Shown here one piece after another: positions 53,184 to 60,794 of a DNA stretch of 64,000 nucleotides. The DNA lies in contig CAVQPS010000008.1 of assembly GCA_963714795.1 (NCBI GenBank), forward strand, positions 248,001 to 312,000, in the 5' to 3' direction. Position numbers and translations under genes: made by a program. This stretch comes from DATIXJ01 sp963714795 (GTDB lineage: Bacteria > Bacteroidota > Ignavibacteria > UBA10030 > SZUA-254). Positions within the stretch are counted from its first letter, which is position 1. The number at the start of each line of letters is the position of its first letter. A model generated the notes under the pieces. It did no database searches and had not been told where the DNA came from. It worked only from the letters and a program-made list of their open reading frames with translations.

Positions 53184-53240
53184 ACCTTGCGAAAGTTGCC
53201 AACCTTCGCAAGGTTTCAAGCCGAAAACCTTCGCAAGGTT
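53183..53240. repeat. palindromic repeat family B, copy 2 (three arms)
   Basis: AACCTTGCGAAAGTT (53183), AACCTTCGCAAGGTT (53201-53215) and a third AACCTTCGCAAGGTT (53226-53240) follow each other, an extended version of the unit at 20486. Its first base is the last base of the osmC stop, so it may also form the terminator hairpin of that gene. Confidence 0.9.
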
Positions 53241-53324
53241 GCACTTCGAAAATAAATCACATGCCGCTTTCTATTCTCCCGAAATTAGTGTATTTTAGTA
53301 TATACACTTATAAAAGGTACATTA

Positions 53325-55124
53325 TTGAAGAAACAGGCAAAGCTGCATTCATTCCACATTCCGGTGATGGGCATCGGATATACCATCGATACACCGGCAA
53401 AAGTGGCGCATTACGGCATTTCATCAGTCATTTCGCTTGTCGACGATATTCTCGTCGAACGCATGAGAAAATTTTACAGCGAGAAGCTGAACCTTCCCTT
53501 CACACCGATCACCGATAAAGAAGACGACCATCGCGCACGGCGGATCACCGAATATCTCAATCTTATGGACAAAATGGTGAGCGCAAAATTCGCGTCGCTT
53601 AAACATTCCATCAATGCAAAAGGCGAAGATCTTCATAAATATATCGAGATGCTTCCCGATCTTTCAGAGATCAAACAAAAATTCCACGACTTCATGGAAC
53701 ATAACACCATGAAAGAAGATGTTGCGCAATGGATCGACGAGCATCTTCATCCCGGAAGCATCGACGTGAACATCATGACGAAATTGGATAAAGAGAATTA
53801 CCGGGACAGCGAAAAATTGTCGAGCGAGTTTAACGATGCCCACGCCGCTCTGCGCGGGTATGCCAACAGCACACTTCGTTCTTCCATCGTTTTTTCTGCC
53901 GGCATGAATCCGCGGCTGTACGGCTACATCGAAAAGTTCGACGATTTTTATCCCGACGAGAACAATTACATCAAAAAGAAAATTATTTTAAAGGTCAGCG
54001 ATTACCGGTCGGCGATCATCCAGGGAAAATTCCTTGCCAAAAAAGGATTGTGGGTTTCCGAATACCGGATCGAATCGGGACTGAACTGCGGCGGGCACGC
54101 TTTTGCAACCGACGGATTCTTGATGGGCCCGATCCTTGAAGAATTCAAGACGAACCGCGCTACGCTTATTCAAACAACGCACGAGATGTGTGTCGGTGCA
54201 TTGAAAAATAAAAACCGGCACGTTCCTTCGCTTCCGCTTCCGATTAAAATCACCGCACAGGGTGGAGTCGGCACGGCGGAAGAACATGACTTTTTGTTGA
54301 ATCATTACGGACTCGATTCCATCGGCTGGGGCTCTCCGTTCTTGCTCGTTCCCGAAGTCACCAATGTTGACAATCATACGCTCGGTTTGCTTGCAGCGGC
54401 AAAAGAAGAAGATTTATATCTCAGCAATATTTCACCGCTCGGTGTACCGTTCAACAGCCTTCGCGGGAATACGAAAGATATTGAAAAGCAGGGATACATC
54501 GACAAAGGCAGGCCGGGAAGCGCGTGTCCGAAAAAATTCGTTTCGTTCAACACCGAGTATACCGAGCAGGCAATCTGCCTTGCTTCGCGGCAATATCAGA
54601 ATCTCAAGATACAGGAACTGGACGGACTGAATCTTTCAGCGGAAGAAAAAAAGAAATCGTTCGATGCAGTCACCGAAAAAGTTTGTCTCTGTGTCGGGCT
54701 GACGAACGCCGCTTTGATCGTCAACAATATTCCGACGAACGGCGATGGGTCGGGAGTTTCCATCTGCCCCGGACCGAATATTGCGTACTTCGATAAAGTG
54801 GTGTCGCTCAAAGAAATGATCGATCACATTTACGGCCGGATCAAGCTGGTAAATGAATCGCATCGTCCGAATATGTTCGTGAAAGAGCTTCGGTTGTATG
54901 TCGATTACCTGAAGACAAAAATTTCCGAAGCGCCCAAACCGTTCACTGAAAAACAATTGAACTACTTCGACTCGTTTCAAAAAAACCTCGACGAGGGAAT
55001 TGAATATTACAAAACGCTTTTCGCCGATTTTGAAACGAAGCTTGAAATGCTCAAAGAAAATATTTACGACGACCTGGAAGAAATCCGCCGGGAGTTGCAG
55101 GAGTTGGTTCCGGCAACGGCGTAA
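53325..55124 (+). CDS. 599-residue protein, possible nitronate-monooxygenase-like TIM barrel
   Basis: Starts TTG at 53325. The N-terminus reads FHIPVMGIGYTIDTPAKVAH and the middle has ESGLNCGGHAFATDG, KITAQGGVGTAEEHDFLL and GWGSPFLLVPEVTNVDN. The order MGIGYT, GGHAF, GGVGTAEEH, WGSPFLLVPE resembles the flavin-binding motifs of nitronate monooxygenase/FabK-type TIM barrels (GGHxG, AaGGI, GTrF). A C-terminal coiled-coil of about 100 residues follows. No named family is recalled with certainty. Residues ALIVNNIPTNGDGSGVSICP with Cys look like a second conserved patch. Function unassigned; likely a flavoprotein. Confidence 0.85.
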   Translation: MKKQAKLHSFHIPVMGIGYTIDTPAKVAHYGISSVISLVDDILVERMRKFYSEKLNLPFTPITDKEDDHRARRITEYLNLMDKMVSAKFASLKHSINAKGEDLHKYIEMLPDLSEIKQKFHDFMEHNTMKEDVAQWIDEHLHPGSIDVNIMTKLDKENYRDSEKLSSEFNDAHAALRGYANSTLRSSIVFSAGMNPRLYGYIEKFDDFYPDENNYIKKKIILKVSDYRSAIIQGKFLAKKGLWVSEYRIESGLNCGGHAFATDGFLMGPILEEFKTNRATLIQTTHEMCVGALKNKNRHVPSLPLPIKITAQGGVGTAEEHDFLLNHYGLDSIGWGSPFLLVPEVTNVDNHTLGLLAAAKEEDLYLSNISPLGVPFNSLRGNTKDIEKQGYIDKGRPGSACPKKFVSFNTEYTEQAICLASRQYQNLKIQELDGLNLSAEEKKKSFDAVTEKVCLCVGLTNAALIVNNIPTNGDGSGVSICPGPNIAYFDKVVSLKEMIDHIYGRIKLVNESHRPNMFVKELRLYVDYLKTKISEAPKPFTEKQLNYFDSFQKNLDEGIEYYKTLFADFETKLEMLKENIYDDLEEIRRELQELVPATA

Positions 55125-55187
55125 GTGATCCAAATAGTTATCTGGTCTTGCTGAACATCATATTAATTCATTGGAGGATATTTTAAT

Positions 55188-55856
55188 ATGAAAAAATCCC
55201 TAAGAATATTGTTCTTCTTGATGCCATTTGTGTTGTTTGTTCGTATAGCACGATGCCAGGAATATTTTGAGAGCGATAATCACTATCAATACACTATTAA
55301 AATAAATTCTAGCCTGCCTGATTTCGTATTTTCTGTTTTCCTTGATACCCTAAAAAACACAGGTGAAAGCACCGGGACTGTCTCTCGAATCGAAGTTAGA
55401 AGTTCTACCGGTAATCAGATTATTCAGAAGATTAAAATTTCTGGGGAATTACCAATGTATTCTTCTGATTCATTTTATGCCAAAGATATGAATTTTGATG
55501 GATATCTTGATATCCTTTTAAATTACGCTGGCGGTTCTGCCGGTGAACAATTTCATGTCTGGCTTTATAATCCCAAATCAGGAACATTTAAGCGTGATTT
55601 ACAGTTTGATAACTTATGGGATCCAGAAACAATTCCCGATGAAAAAGTGGTGACGTCAACTGTTACTACCAGTTATGAAAGTACTGAGGTAGAGATTTAT
55701 CATGATGAGAATAACAAACTGGTTCTTCTTCGTGAGGAAGAAAAAGAATATCTTGGCGAGGTCAACGGGAATAAACGATGGTTGAAGACTACAAAACCAT
55801 TTAAATATAATAAGCCACTCCCTGTAATAATTGACACTCTCAAAGAAGAAGAATAA
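55188..55856 (+). CDS. exported XAC2610-like protein, unknown function
   Basis: A 222-residue protein with a signal peptide (ILFFLMPFVLFVRIARCQ) and KDMNFDGYLDILLNYAGGSA, the acidic loop motif also found in the gene at 41747. A charged C-terminal part (EEEKEYLGEVNGNKRWLK) follows. A good Shine-Dalgarno, GGAGG, precedes the ATG. It is AT-rich and stands among small accessory genes. Probably periplasmic; function unknown. Confidence 0.72.
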   Translation: MKKSLRILFFLMPFVLFVRIARCQEYFESDNHYQYTIKINSSLPDFVFSVFLDTLKNTGESTGTVSRIEVRSSTGNQIIQKIKISGELPMYSSDSFYAKDMNFDGYLDILLNYAGGSAGEQFHVWLYNPKSGTFKRDLQFDNLWDPETIPDEKVVTSTVTTSYESTEVEIYHDENNKLVLLREEEKEYLGEVNGNKRWLKTTKPFKYNKPLPVIIDTLKEEE

Positions 55857-55869
55857 CGGGAGGTCAAGG

Positions 55870-56217
55870 ATGAACGATCGATTGAAATATTGGATAATAC
55901 TGATTGTTGCTATCGTGACCGGACTCTTTATCGCGTGGATCGATACGCGTCCTCATTGGGATGACACGGGAATTACCGTGGCGATGGTTTTGGGAACATC
56001 TGCTGTGCTCGGTTCGTTACTGCCGCGTCATGCATGGCTTTTGGCCCTTGCACTTGGCATTTGGATACCGCTCGCCAATATCATTCAGTTCAATAATTAC
56101 GGTTCGGTTTTCGCGCTTGTTGTCTCATTTGCCGGCGCTTATGCCGGAGCGTTTCTCCGGAGAGCGTTCTTTTCAGATAGCCATGAAAACAAAACAGGAA
56201 ATCAAGAGAGAATATAA
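55870..56217 (+). CDS. small membrane protein, unknown function
   Basis: A 115-residue protein from ATG 55870, with GGGAGGTCAAGG just upstream. Four hydrophobic segments are visible (WIILIVAIVTGLFIAW, ITVAMVLGTSAVLGSLL, WLLALALGIWIPLANII, VFALVVSFAGAYAGAFL). No recognised family or catalytic motif. It overlaps the GIY-YIG gene by 35 bases, which suggests translational coupling. Confidence 0.72.
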   Translation: MNDRLKYWIILIVAIVTGLFIAWIDTRPHWDDTGITVAMVLGTSAVLGSLLPRHAWLLALALGIWIPLANIIQFNNYGSVFALVVSFAGAYAGAFLRRAFFSDSHENKTGNQERI

Positions 56218-56551
56218 AGAACGTAAAGTACCATCCGGAGTTTTTCAGGTGAAGAACACGGTGAACGGCAAAGTTCTGCTCGGCAGCAGTCTGAATTTAG
56301 ACGGATCGCTGAACAGGCACAAGTTCGCGCTTATGTTCGGGAAACATCCGGTCGAAGCGCTTCAAAAGGATTGGAATGAATTCGGCTCTGACAAGTTCGT
56401 CTTCGAAATTTTAGAAATAGTGAATGTCAAAGACGATCCGAATTTTAATCTTACCGATGAGCTGACGCTTCTCGAACAGATCTGGATCGAGAAACTTCAA
56501 CCGTTCTGCGAGCGTGGATACAATACCGGAATGAACATTCGTCAGGCATAA
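56183..56551 (+). CDS. GIY-YIG-like domain protein
   Basis: About 122 residues from ATG 56183. GVFQVKNTVNGKVLLGSSLN replaces the canonical GIY...YIG strands (GVF and LLG), and SLNRHKFALMFGKHPVEALQ with WNEFGSDKFVFEILE matches the rest of the domain, including the Arg position after the second strand. The altered first tyrosines may still be functional. The family comprises small nucleases. It overlaps both neighbours, so the three small genes form an operon. Confidence 0.72.
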   Translation: MKTKQEIKREYKERKVPSGVFQVKNTVNGKVLLGSSLNLDGSLNRHKFALMFGKHPVEALQKDWNEFGSDKFVFEILEIVNVKDDPNFNLTDELTLLEQIWIEKLQPFCERGYNTGMNIRQA

Positions 56552-56766
56552 TGATGAAAAGAAAACGTTCATTCAAGATGGAGGTTGTTGCGGTTATCCT
56601 TTCGACCTTTGTTGTCGTGGTAACCGGTTATAATATGATCGGTGAACCGGCCCGGCTGGTTCTGATAATAACGATTATTGCCGGAAGTTTGGCTGCCGGT
56701 ATTGCCACCGGGAGTTTGATCGAAAGAAAACGCAGCGAAAAAAAGACCGAGCCTACTTCCCTGTAA
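56551..56766 (+). CDS. small membrane protein, unknown function
   Basis: A 71-residue protein with basic N-terminus (MMKRKRSFK), two hydrophobic segments (VVAVILSTFVVVVTGY and LVLIITIIAGSLAAGI) and a basic tail (ERKRSEKKT). No family recognised. It starts on the last base of the GIY-YIG stop (TAATG) and its last 14 bases overlap the convergent enoyl-CoA hydratase gene. Confidence 0.6.
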   Translation: MMKRKRSFKMEVVAVILSTFVVVVTGYNMIGEPARLVLIITIIAGSLAAGIATGSLIERKRSEKKTEPTSL

Positions 56767-57538
56767 AGTTTGCCTGCCGTTTTTCCAAGAACGCTTTTAA
56801 CCCTTCCTGATGATCTTCCGTTTCGGATGCAATTTGCTGGATGTACGCTTCGTATGCCAAAATCGTGTCGAGATCGGACGAAAGCGATTTGTTGAGTGTT
56901 CGTTTGATCAAGCCGATTGATTTGGTCGGCGCCTGAGCGAATTTCTTCGCGAGCGACATCGTTTCCTCTTCCAATTTTTCCGGCGGTACAATCTTATTCA
57001 CCAGCCCGACTCGTTCGGCTTCCTCTGCAGGAATATCTCTGCCGGTTGTTGCATACTCAAATGCTCGTGCCATGCTTGTCAGTCGGGTTAAAAAAAAGTG
57101 CGAACCGGAATCCGGAACGAGTGCGATGCGAATGAAGACTTCGATAAGCTTTGCCGTGTTCGACATGATGCGCATATCGCATGCCAGCGCCAGACTGCAT
57201 CCCGCTCCCGCCGCGACGCCGTTGATCATGCCGATAACCGGTTTTTCCATCGTTCGGATTTTGCGGATCATCGGGTTGTAACTTTTCTCCAATGATTCTT
57301 TCAGGGAGCGTTTCGAGCCGGCATGTTCTTTCAAATCCTGCCCGGAACAAAATGCCTTATCGCCTGCTCCGCGAATAACAAGACATCGGGCTGAAGAATC
57401 TTTCTCAGCTTCTTTCAACCCATCGTTCAGATCTTTTTTCATCTGCTCGTTGAAAGCATTGTACACGTCGGGTCTGTTGAGCGTGATGGTGCAGACGCCG
57501 TCTGTGATTTGGTAAAGCAATGTTTGATATGCAGGCAT
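56753..57538 (-). CDS. enoyl-CoA hydratase/isomerase (crotonase family, PaaG-like)
   Basis: A 261-residue crotonase. DKAFCSGQDLKEHAGSKR and GMINGVAAGAGCSLALACDM provide the oxyanion-hole residues; AYTTGRD-like ATTGRDIPAEEAERVGLV and PDSGSHFFLTRLT follow. The SGQDL and PDSGSHFFL segments resemble the PaaG epoxyphenylacetyl-CoA isomerase subgroup. Together with the PaaA-like, HCDH and thiolase genes 5-12 kb away it could serve the same pathway. It is separated from that operon by accessory genes. Confidence 0.92.
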   Translation of the reverse strand: MPAYQTLLYQITDGVCTITLNRPDVYNAFNEQMKKDLNDGLKEAEKDSSARCLVIRGAGDKAFCSGQDLKEHAGSKRSLKESLEKSYNPMIRKIRTMEKPVIGMINGVAAGAGCSLALACDMRIMSNTAKLIEVFIRIALVPDSGSHFFLTRLTSMARAFEYATTGRDIPAEEAERVGLVNKIVPPEKLEEETMSLAKKFAQAPTKSIGLIKRTLNKSLSSDLDTILAYEAYIQQIASETEDHQEGLKAFLEKRQANFTGK

Positions 57539-57564
57539 GCGATCCTTATGATAAATGAGACAAT

Positions 57565-58839
57565 CTAATTCAAAACGAAATTTATCCCGTCGTAGGTCGT
57601 GCCTTCTCGCGGGCCGGTATTATTTTCTTCGCTGTGATCGAAACGAAGGTCGACATGGTTTACCAAAAATTTGAATACCGGTGATTCCGAGACGGAAGTG
57701 TGCAACGCTTCGATGGTTTTCAGAATTCCGGCAAGCCGGAAAGCGTACCCTTGCGTTGAAAAGCCAAGTCCGGGTGCATCCGTCCTTCCACCGCTCATGT
57801 AGAAAAATTCTCCGATATTTGTCTGCCATCCTTTTCTCAGCCAAATTTTACCGCCCCATTCGCCGGCAATGACGTTTCGGAAGAACTGGATATCGCCACT
57901 TCCGTCGACATATTGTGACGGAGGCGGATCTCCGATAGGATTTCCTACACTGTCGGTTGGAGCAGGAAATTGTTTGACAAGAACATCTTCCGCCTCACGG
58001 GCGAGTGTGAATGATAGTACTTCCCATTTTTGAGTTGAAGCGTGAGCGATGATGCCGGCTTTCCAGCTTAGTCCCATCAGAGCGGTACGGGGAAGCGGGT
58101 CGCCCTGGCTCACGTCAATGTACGTTACAAATTTATCTCCGAGATTTTTTTTGGCATAACCGAAAGTAATATCGAATACCGGTTCGATGTCGTTACCCAA
58201 CGTGATCGGTTGTTCACGGAATTTGGAAATAACCCCGAAAACAGGAATTGTCATTATCATTCCGAGATCGTATGTTGAAAACTTTGCTTCGGCGAGACCA
58301 AGATCGGAGTCAACGTATTTGACAGTATATCCCAGACCTAATTTCACGACATATTCGAACCCGACACCGAAATGGTAATTCTCAGAACTTTCTTTCGCTT
58401 CGAATGTGCCATCCGTTGCAAATCCGGTTGGGCTATATATTGTATATGTTCCGAGATTAAGTATGATTTTTGAATAACCGTATCCAACACTCAAACCGAA
58501 AGGCAGCTTGGAAAAATTTTGGAAGTTCACTCCTTCATTAATAGCATATGAATTATATGTGAGGCCGGATAACTCGAATGTCGGTAGCCATGCCGTATTC
58601 TCTGTGTATGTGCCGGCAATCAGAAAATGGTCAAGCGTCATCATGCCGAGTTGTCCGGGATTTGCGAGCGTCGACATTGCATTATCGGTTTGGATCGATC
58701 CGCTGATTCCCCCCATGCCGTTTCCCTCCGTAGAAGATGTGATCAAAAGAAACGGAACTGCCGTTCCTTGTGCGGATGCACGATCGAATGAATATAATGC
58801 CAGAATTGTGAACATGAAAAAAAGCTTCAGGGTTTTCAT
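57565..58839 (-). CDS. PorV-like outer-membrane beta-barrel protein
   Basis: A 424-residue protein with a signal peptide (LFFMFTILALYSFDRASAQ). The start AVPFLLITSSTEGNGMGGIS followed by MSTLANPGQLGM is the PorV/UPF0164 opening, and the rest alternates hydrophobic and polar residues as in a barrel, with a terminal Phe-containing strand. Relatives act as outer-membrane shuttles or porins in Bacteroidota. It may be linked to type IX secretion or be a simple porin; nothing in the window decides. GGGAG precedes the ATG. Confidence 0.75.
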   Translation of the reverse strand: MKTLKLFFMFTILALYSFDRASAQGTAVPFLLITSSTEGNGMGGISGSIQTDNAMSTLANPGQLGMMTLDHFLIAGTYTENTAWLPTFELSGLTYNSYAINEGVNFQNFSKLPFGLSVGYGYSKIILNLGTYTIYSPTGFATDGTFEAKESSENYHFGVGFEYVVKLGLGYTVKYVDSDLGLAEAKFSTYDLGMIMTIPVFGVISKFREQPITLGNDIEPVFDITFGYAKKNLGDKFVTYIDVSQGDPLPRTALMGLSWKAGIIAHASTQKWEVLSFTLAREAEDVLVKQFPAPTDSVGNPIGDPPPSQYVDGSGDIQFFRNVIAGEWGGKIWLRKGWQTNIGEFFYMSGGRTDAPGLGFSTQGYAFRLAGILKTIEALHTSVSESPVFKFLVNHVDLRFDHSEENNTGPREGTTYDGINFVLN

Positions 58840-58954
58840 AACATCGTTCTCCCATTATAATGAAATATGATAACATAATTTCGAAGAACGAGTGATGTCC
58901 CATGACTTTATGGGCTGTAATGATGGAAAAAGATACGGAAGATTACGACAAACT

Positions 58955-59452
58955 TCAATTTTTCTCGCGAAAGAATCCGACCATATCCGTTCCAATCGGT
59001 TGAACGCCTAATTGTCGAAGCATCGTCACAACTTGTCCGCGATGGTATGATGAATGATTGACAATATGCTGCATCAACTGATACAACGGCTGGCGGTACT
59101 CATTTCCTTTGAGATCTTTGTAGACGATTATCTTTTGGATATCATTGTCGGATTTCAGTGTGCCGCAAAACTTGAGAATTTCTGTTGCAACCGTTTTCCA
59201 TTTGTTCTGAAGATCGGTAAATGTCGGAACATCTGCCGGCTTGAGGAATCCGGTGATCGGCGCGCCGGTCCAGCGTTTCAGCCAGATATCTTCCGCTCCG
59301 AGCGTATGTGTGAGTGTTCCGTGAATTCCACCGTGACTCGATTTGAGATCTTTGGTGAATTGTTCCGGCGTCAGTTTTTCAACCACGCCGAGTATCCGGT
59401 CTTTCGCCCAATAATTGAATTCATACAGTGTCTGAATATCTTTTGCAGTCAT
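58955..59452 (-). CDS. DinB-family protein
   Basis: About 165 residues from ATG 59452; an in-frame upstream start at 59479 lies within the next gene's end. The pattern LYEFNYWAKDRILGVVEKL, HGGIHGTLTHTLGAEDIWL (first His) and HIVNHSSYHRGQVVTMLRQ (last His residues) is the DinB/YfiT four-helix metal-binding fold. Family members are thiol transferases, hydrolases or unknown. Gene overlaps the M24 gene end, so they are probably co-transcribed. Confidence 0.88.
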   Translation of the reverse strand: MTAKDIQTLYEFNYWAKDRILGVVEKLTPEQFTKDLKSSHGGIHGTLTHTLGAEDIWLKRWTGAPITGFLKPADVPTFTDLQNKWKTVATEILKFCGTLKSDNDIQKIIVYKDLKGNEYRQPLYQLMQHIVNHSSYHRGQVVTMLRQLGVQPIGTDMVGFFREKN

Positions 59453-59475
59453 ATCGTATTCTCCAAAATGATTGA

Positions 59476-60717
59476 TCAAAACATGATTTCGAGAGATTTC
59501 GGTTTCGGCAAGAGAAGTTTTGCACCGTTGTCGGTGATGAGCATTTCATCTTCAATCCGTATGCCGAATTTTCCCGGCTGGTAAATGCCCGGTTCGTTGC
59601 TGAACATATTGCGGGGTTCCACTTGCCGTTTATTGCCGGGGACAAGATAATACCATTCATGCTCGTCCATCCCGATGCCGTGTCCCAGACGGTGCGTAAA
59701 ATATTTGAAACCGGGACCGAAGCCGTCGGTATTGGTTTCTATGCGCGCAATCAGGTCGATTTCTTCAGCGGCGATTCCCGGTTTTGCAACCGCAAGCGCT
59801 CTTGATTGTGCTTTCAGAACAATGTTGAATACTTTTTGCATGTCATCCGACGATTTTCCGAACACGGTAGTCCGTGTCACATCGGATTGGTAACCTTCAA
59901 CCGTACACCCGCCGTCCATCAGAACGATTTGGTTTTCTTTTAATGTCTGTTGTTTTTGAAATCCGTGCGGACTCGCCGATGCTTCACCGAACAGCACGAG
60001 CGCGCCGCCGCTCACGCCGAATTCGGCATAGAGTTTGGTGATGATCGCTCCGTATTCCCGCTCGGTCATTCCTTCTTTCAGATGTTCGACTGCAGACAAG
60101 TAGACTTCTTTCGTAATATCGTTGCCGATTTGTATCAATTCGATTTCATGATCGGTTTTGATACTGCGGCATCCGGCAGTGACAATCGTGCCGCTGATGA
60201 GGTCAGCGCCGCCGCATCTTCGTTTGATTCCCCCGGTAACAAAATCCCTCGTTGTCTCTTCAATACCGATGACTCCCGACAAACAATTGTACTGCGTGAG
60301 AATCGTTTTCACAAGGGCGTACGGATCTTCATCTTCCTGCCATGTGAATAATTTCGACGACCCTGCCTGTTCTGCCGCCCGCATATGTTCGAATTCCGGA
60401 GCGATAAATACCGGAGCGCCATTCTGGAACAATATCATTGAAAAGAGTCGCTCGCTCCTGTCCCAACGGATGCCGGTGAAATAATTCAAACTTGTTCCAC
60501 CTTCCATAAATAACGCGTCGATGTTTTGTTCCTGCATGATCTTTTGCGCCTTTTCGATCCGTTGTTGTCGCTCTTCCGGTGTGATCGGTTTGATGCGGCT
60601 TCGGATTTCATCGACTTTCGGATTTTTTGGTGCGGATGTTTGTGCAAGAGCGGGTGAAACGACCAGCGGCACGAGCGCTCCCGCGGCTGTGGTTTTGAGA
60701 AAGGTTCGTCGTTGCAT
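59476..60717 (-). CDS. Tat-exported M24 metallopeptidase (Xaa-Pro dipeptidase-like)
   Basis: This 413-residue protein has a twin-arginine leader, QRRTFLKTTAAGALVPLVVS, ending ALA-Q. The creatinase fold has metal ligands in MDGGCTVEGYQSDVTRT (two Asp), HRLGHGIGMDEHEW (His), MFSNEPGIY (Glu) and IRIEDEMLIT (Glu). It removes residues before proline, or acts on other dipeptides, in the periplasm after export in folded form, consistent with a metal-dependent enzyme. The 3' end overlaps the DinB upstream start region. Confidence 0.93.
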   Translation of the reverse strand: MQRRTFLKTTAAGALVPLVVSPALAQTSAPKNPKVDEIRSRIKPITPEERQQRIEKAQKIMQEQNIDALFMEGGTSLNYFTGIRWDRSERLFSMILFQNGAPVFIAPEFEHMRAAEQAGSSKLFTWQEDEDPYALVKTILTQYNCLSGVIGIEETTRDFVTGGIKRRCGGADLISGTIVTAGCRSIKTDHEIELIQIGNDITKEVYLSAVEHLKEGMTEREYGAIITKLYAEFGVSGGALVLFGEASASPHGFQKQQTLKENQIVLMDGGCTVEGYQSDVTRTTVFGKSSDDMQKVFNIVLKAQSRALAVAKPGIAAEEIDLIARIETNTDGFGPGFKYFTHRLGHGIGMDEHEWYYLVPGNKRQVEPRNMFSNEPGIYQPGKFGIRIEDEMLITDNGAKLLLPKPKSLEIMF

Positions 60718-60794
60718 AATTTTTGTTTTGATTGTTTGTTGGTTGTCCGTTTCCTTTGCATGATTGAAAACGGATGGAAAAATTTTTCGGTGAA

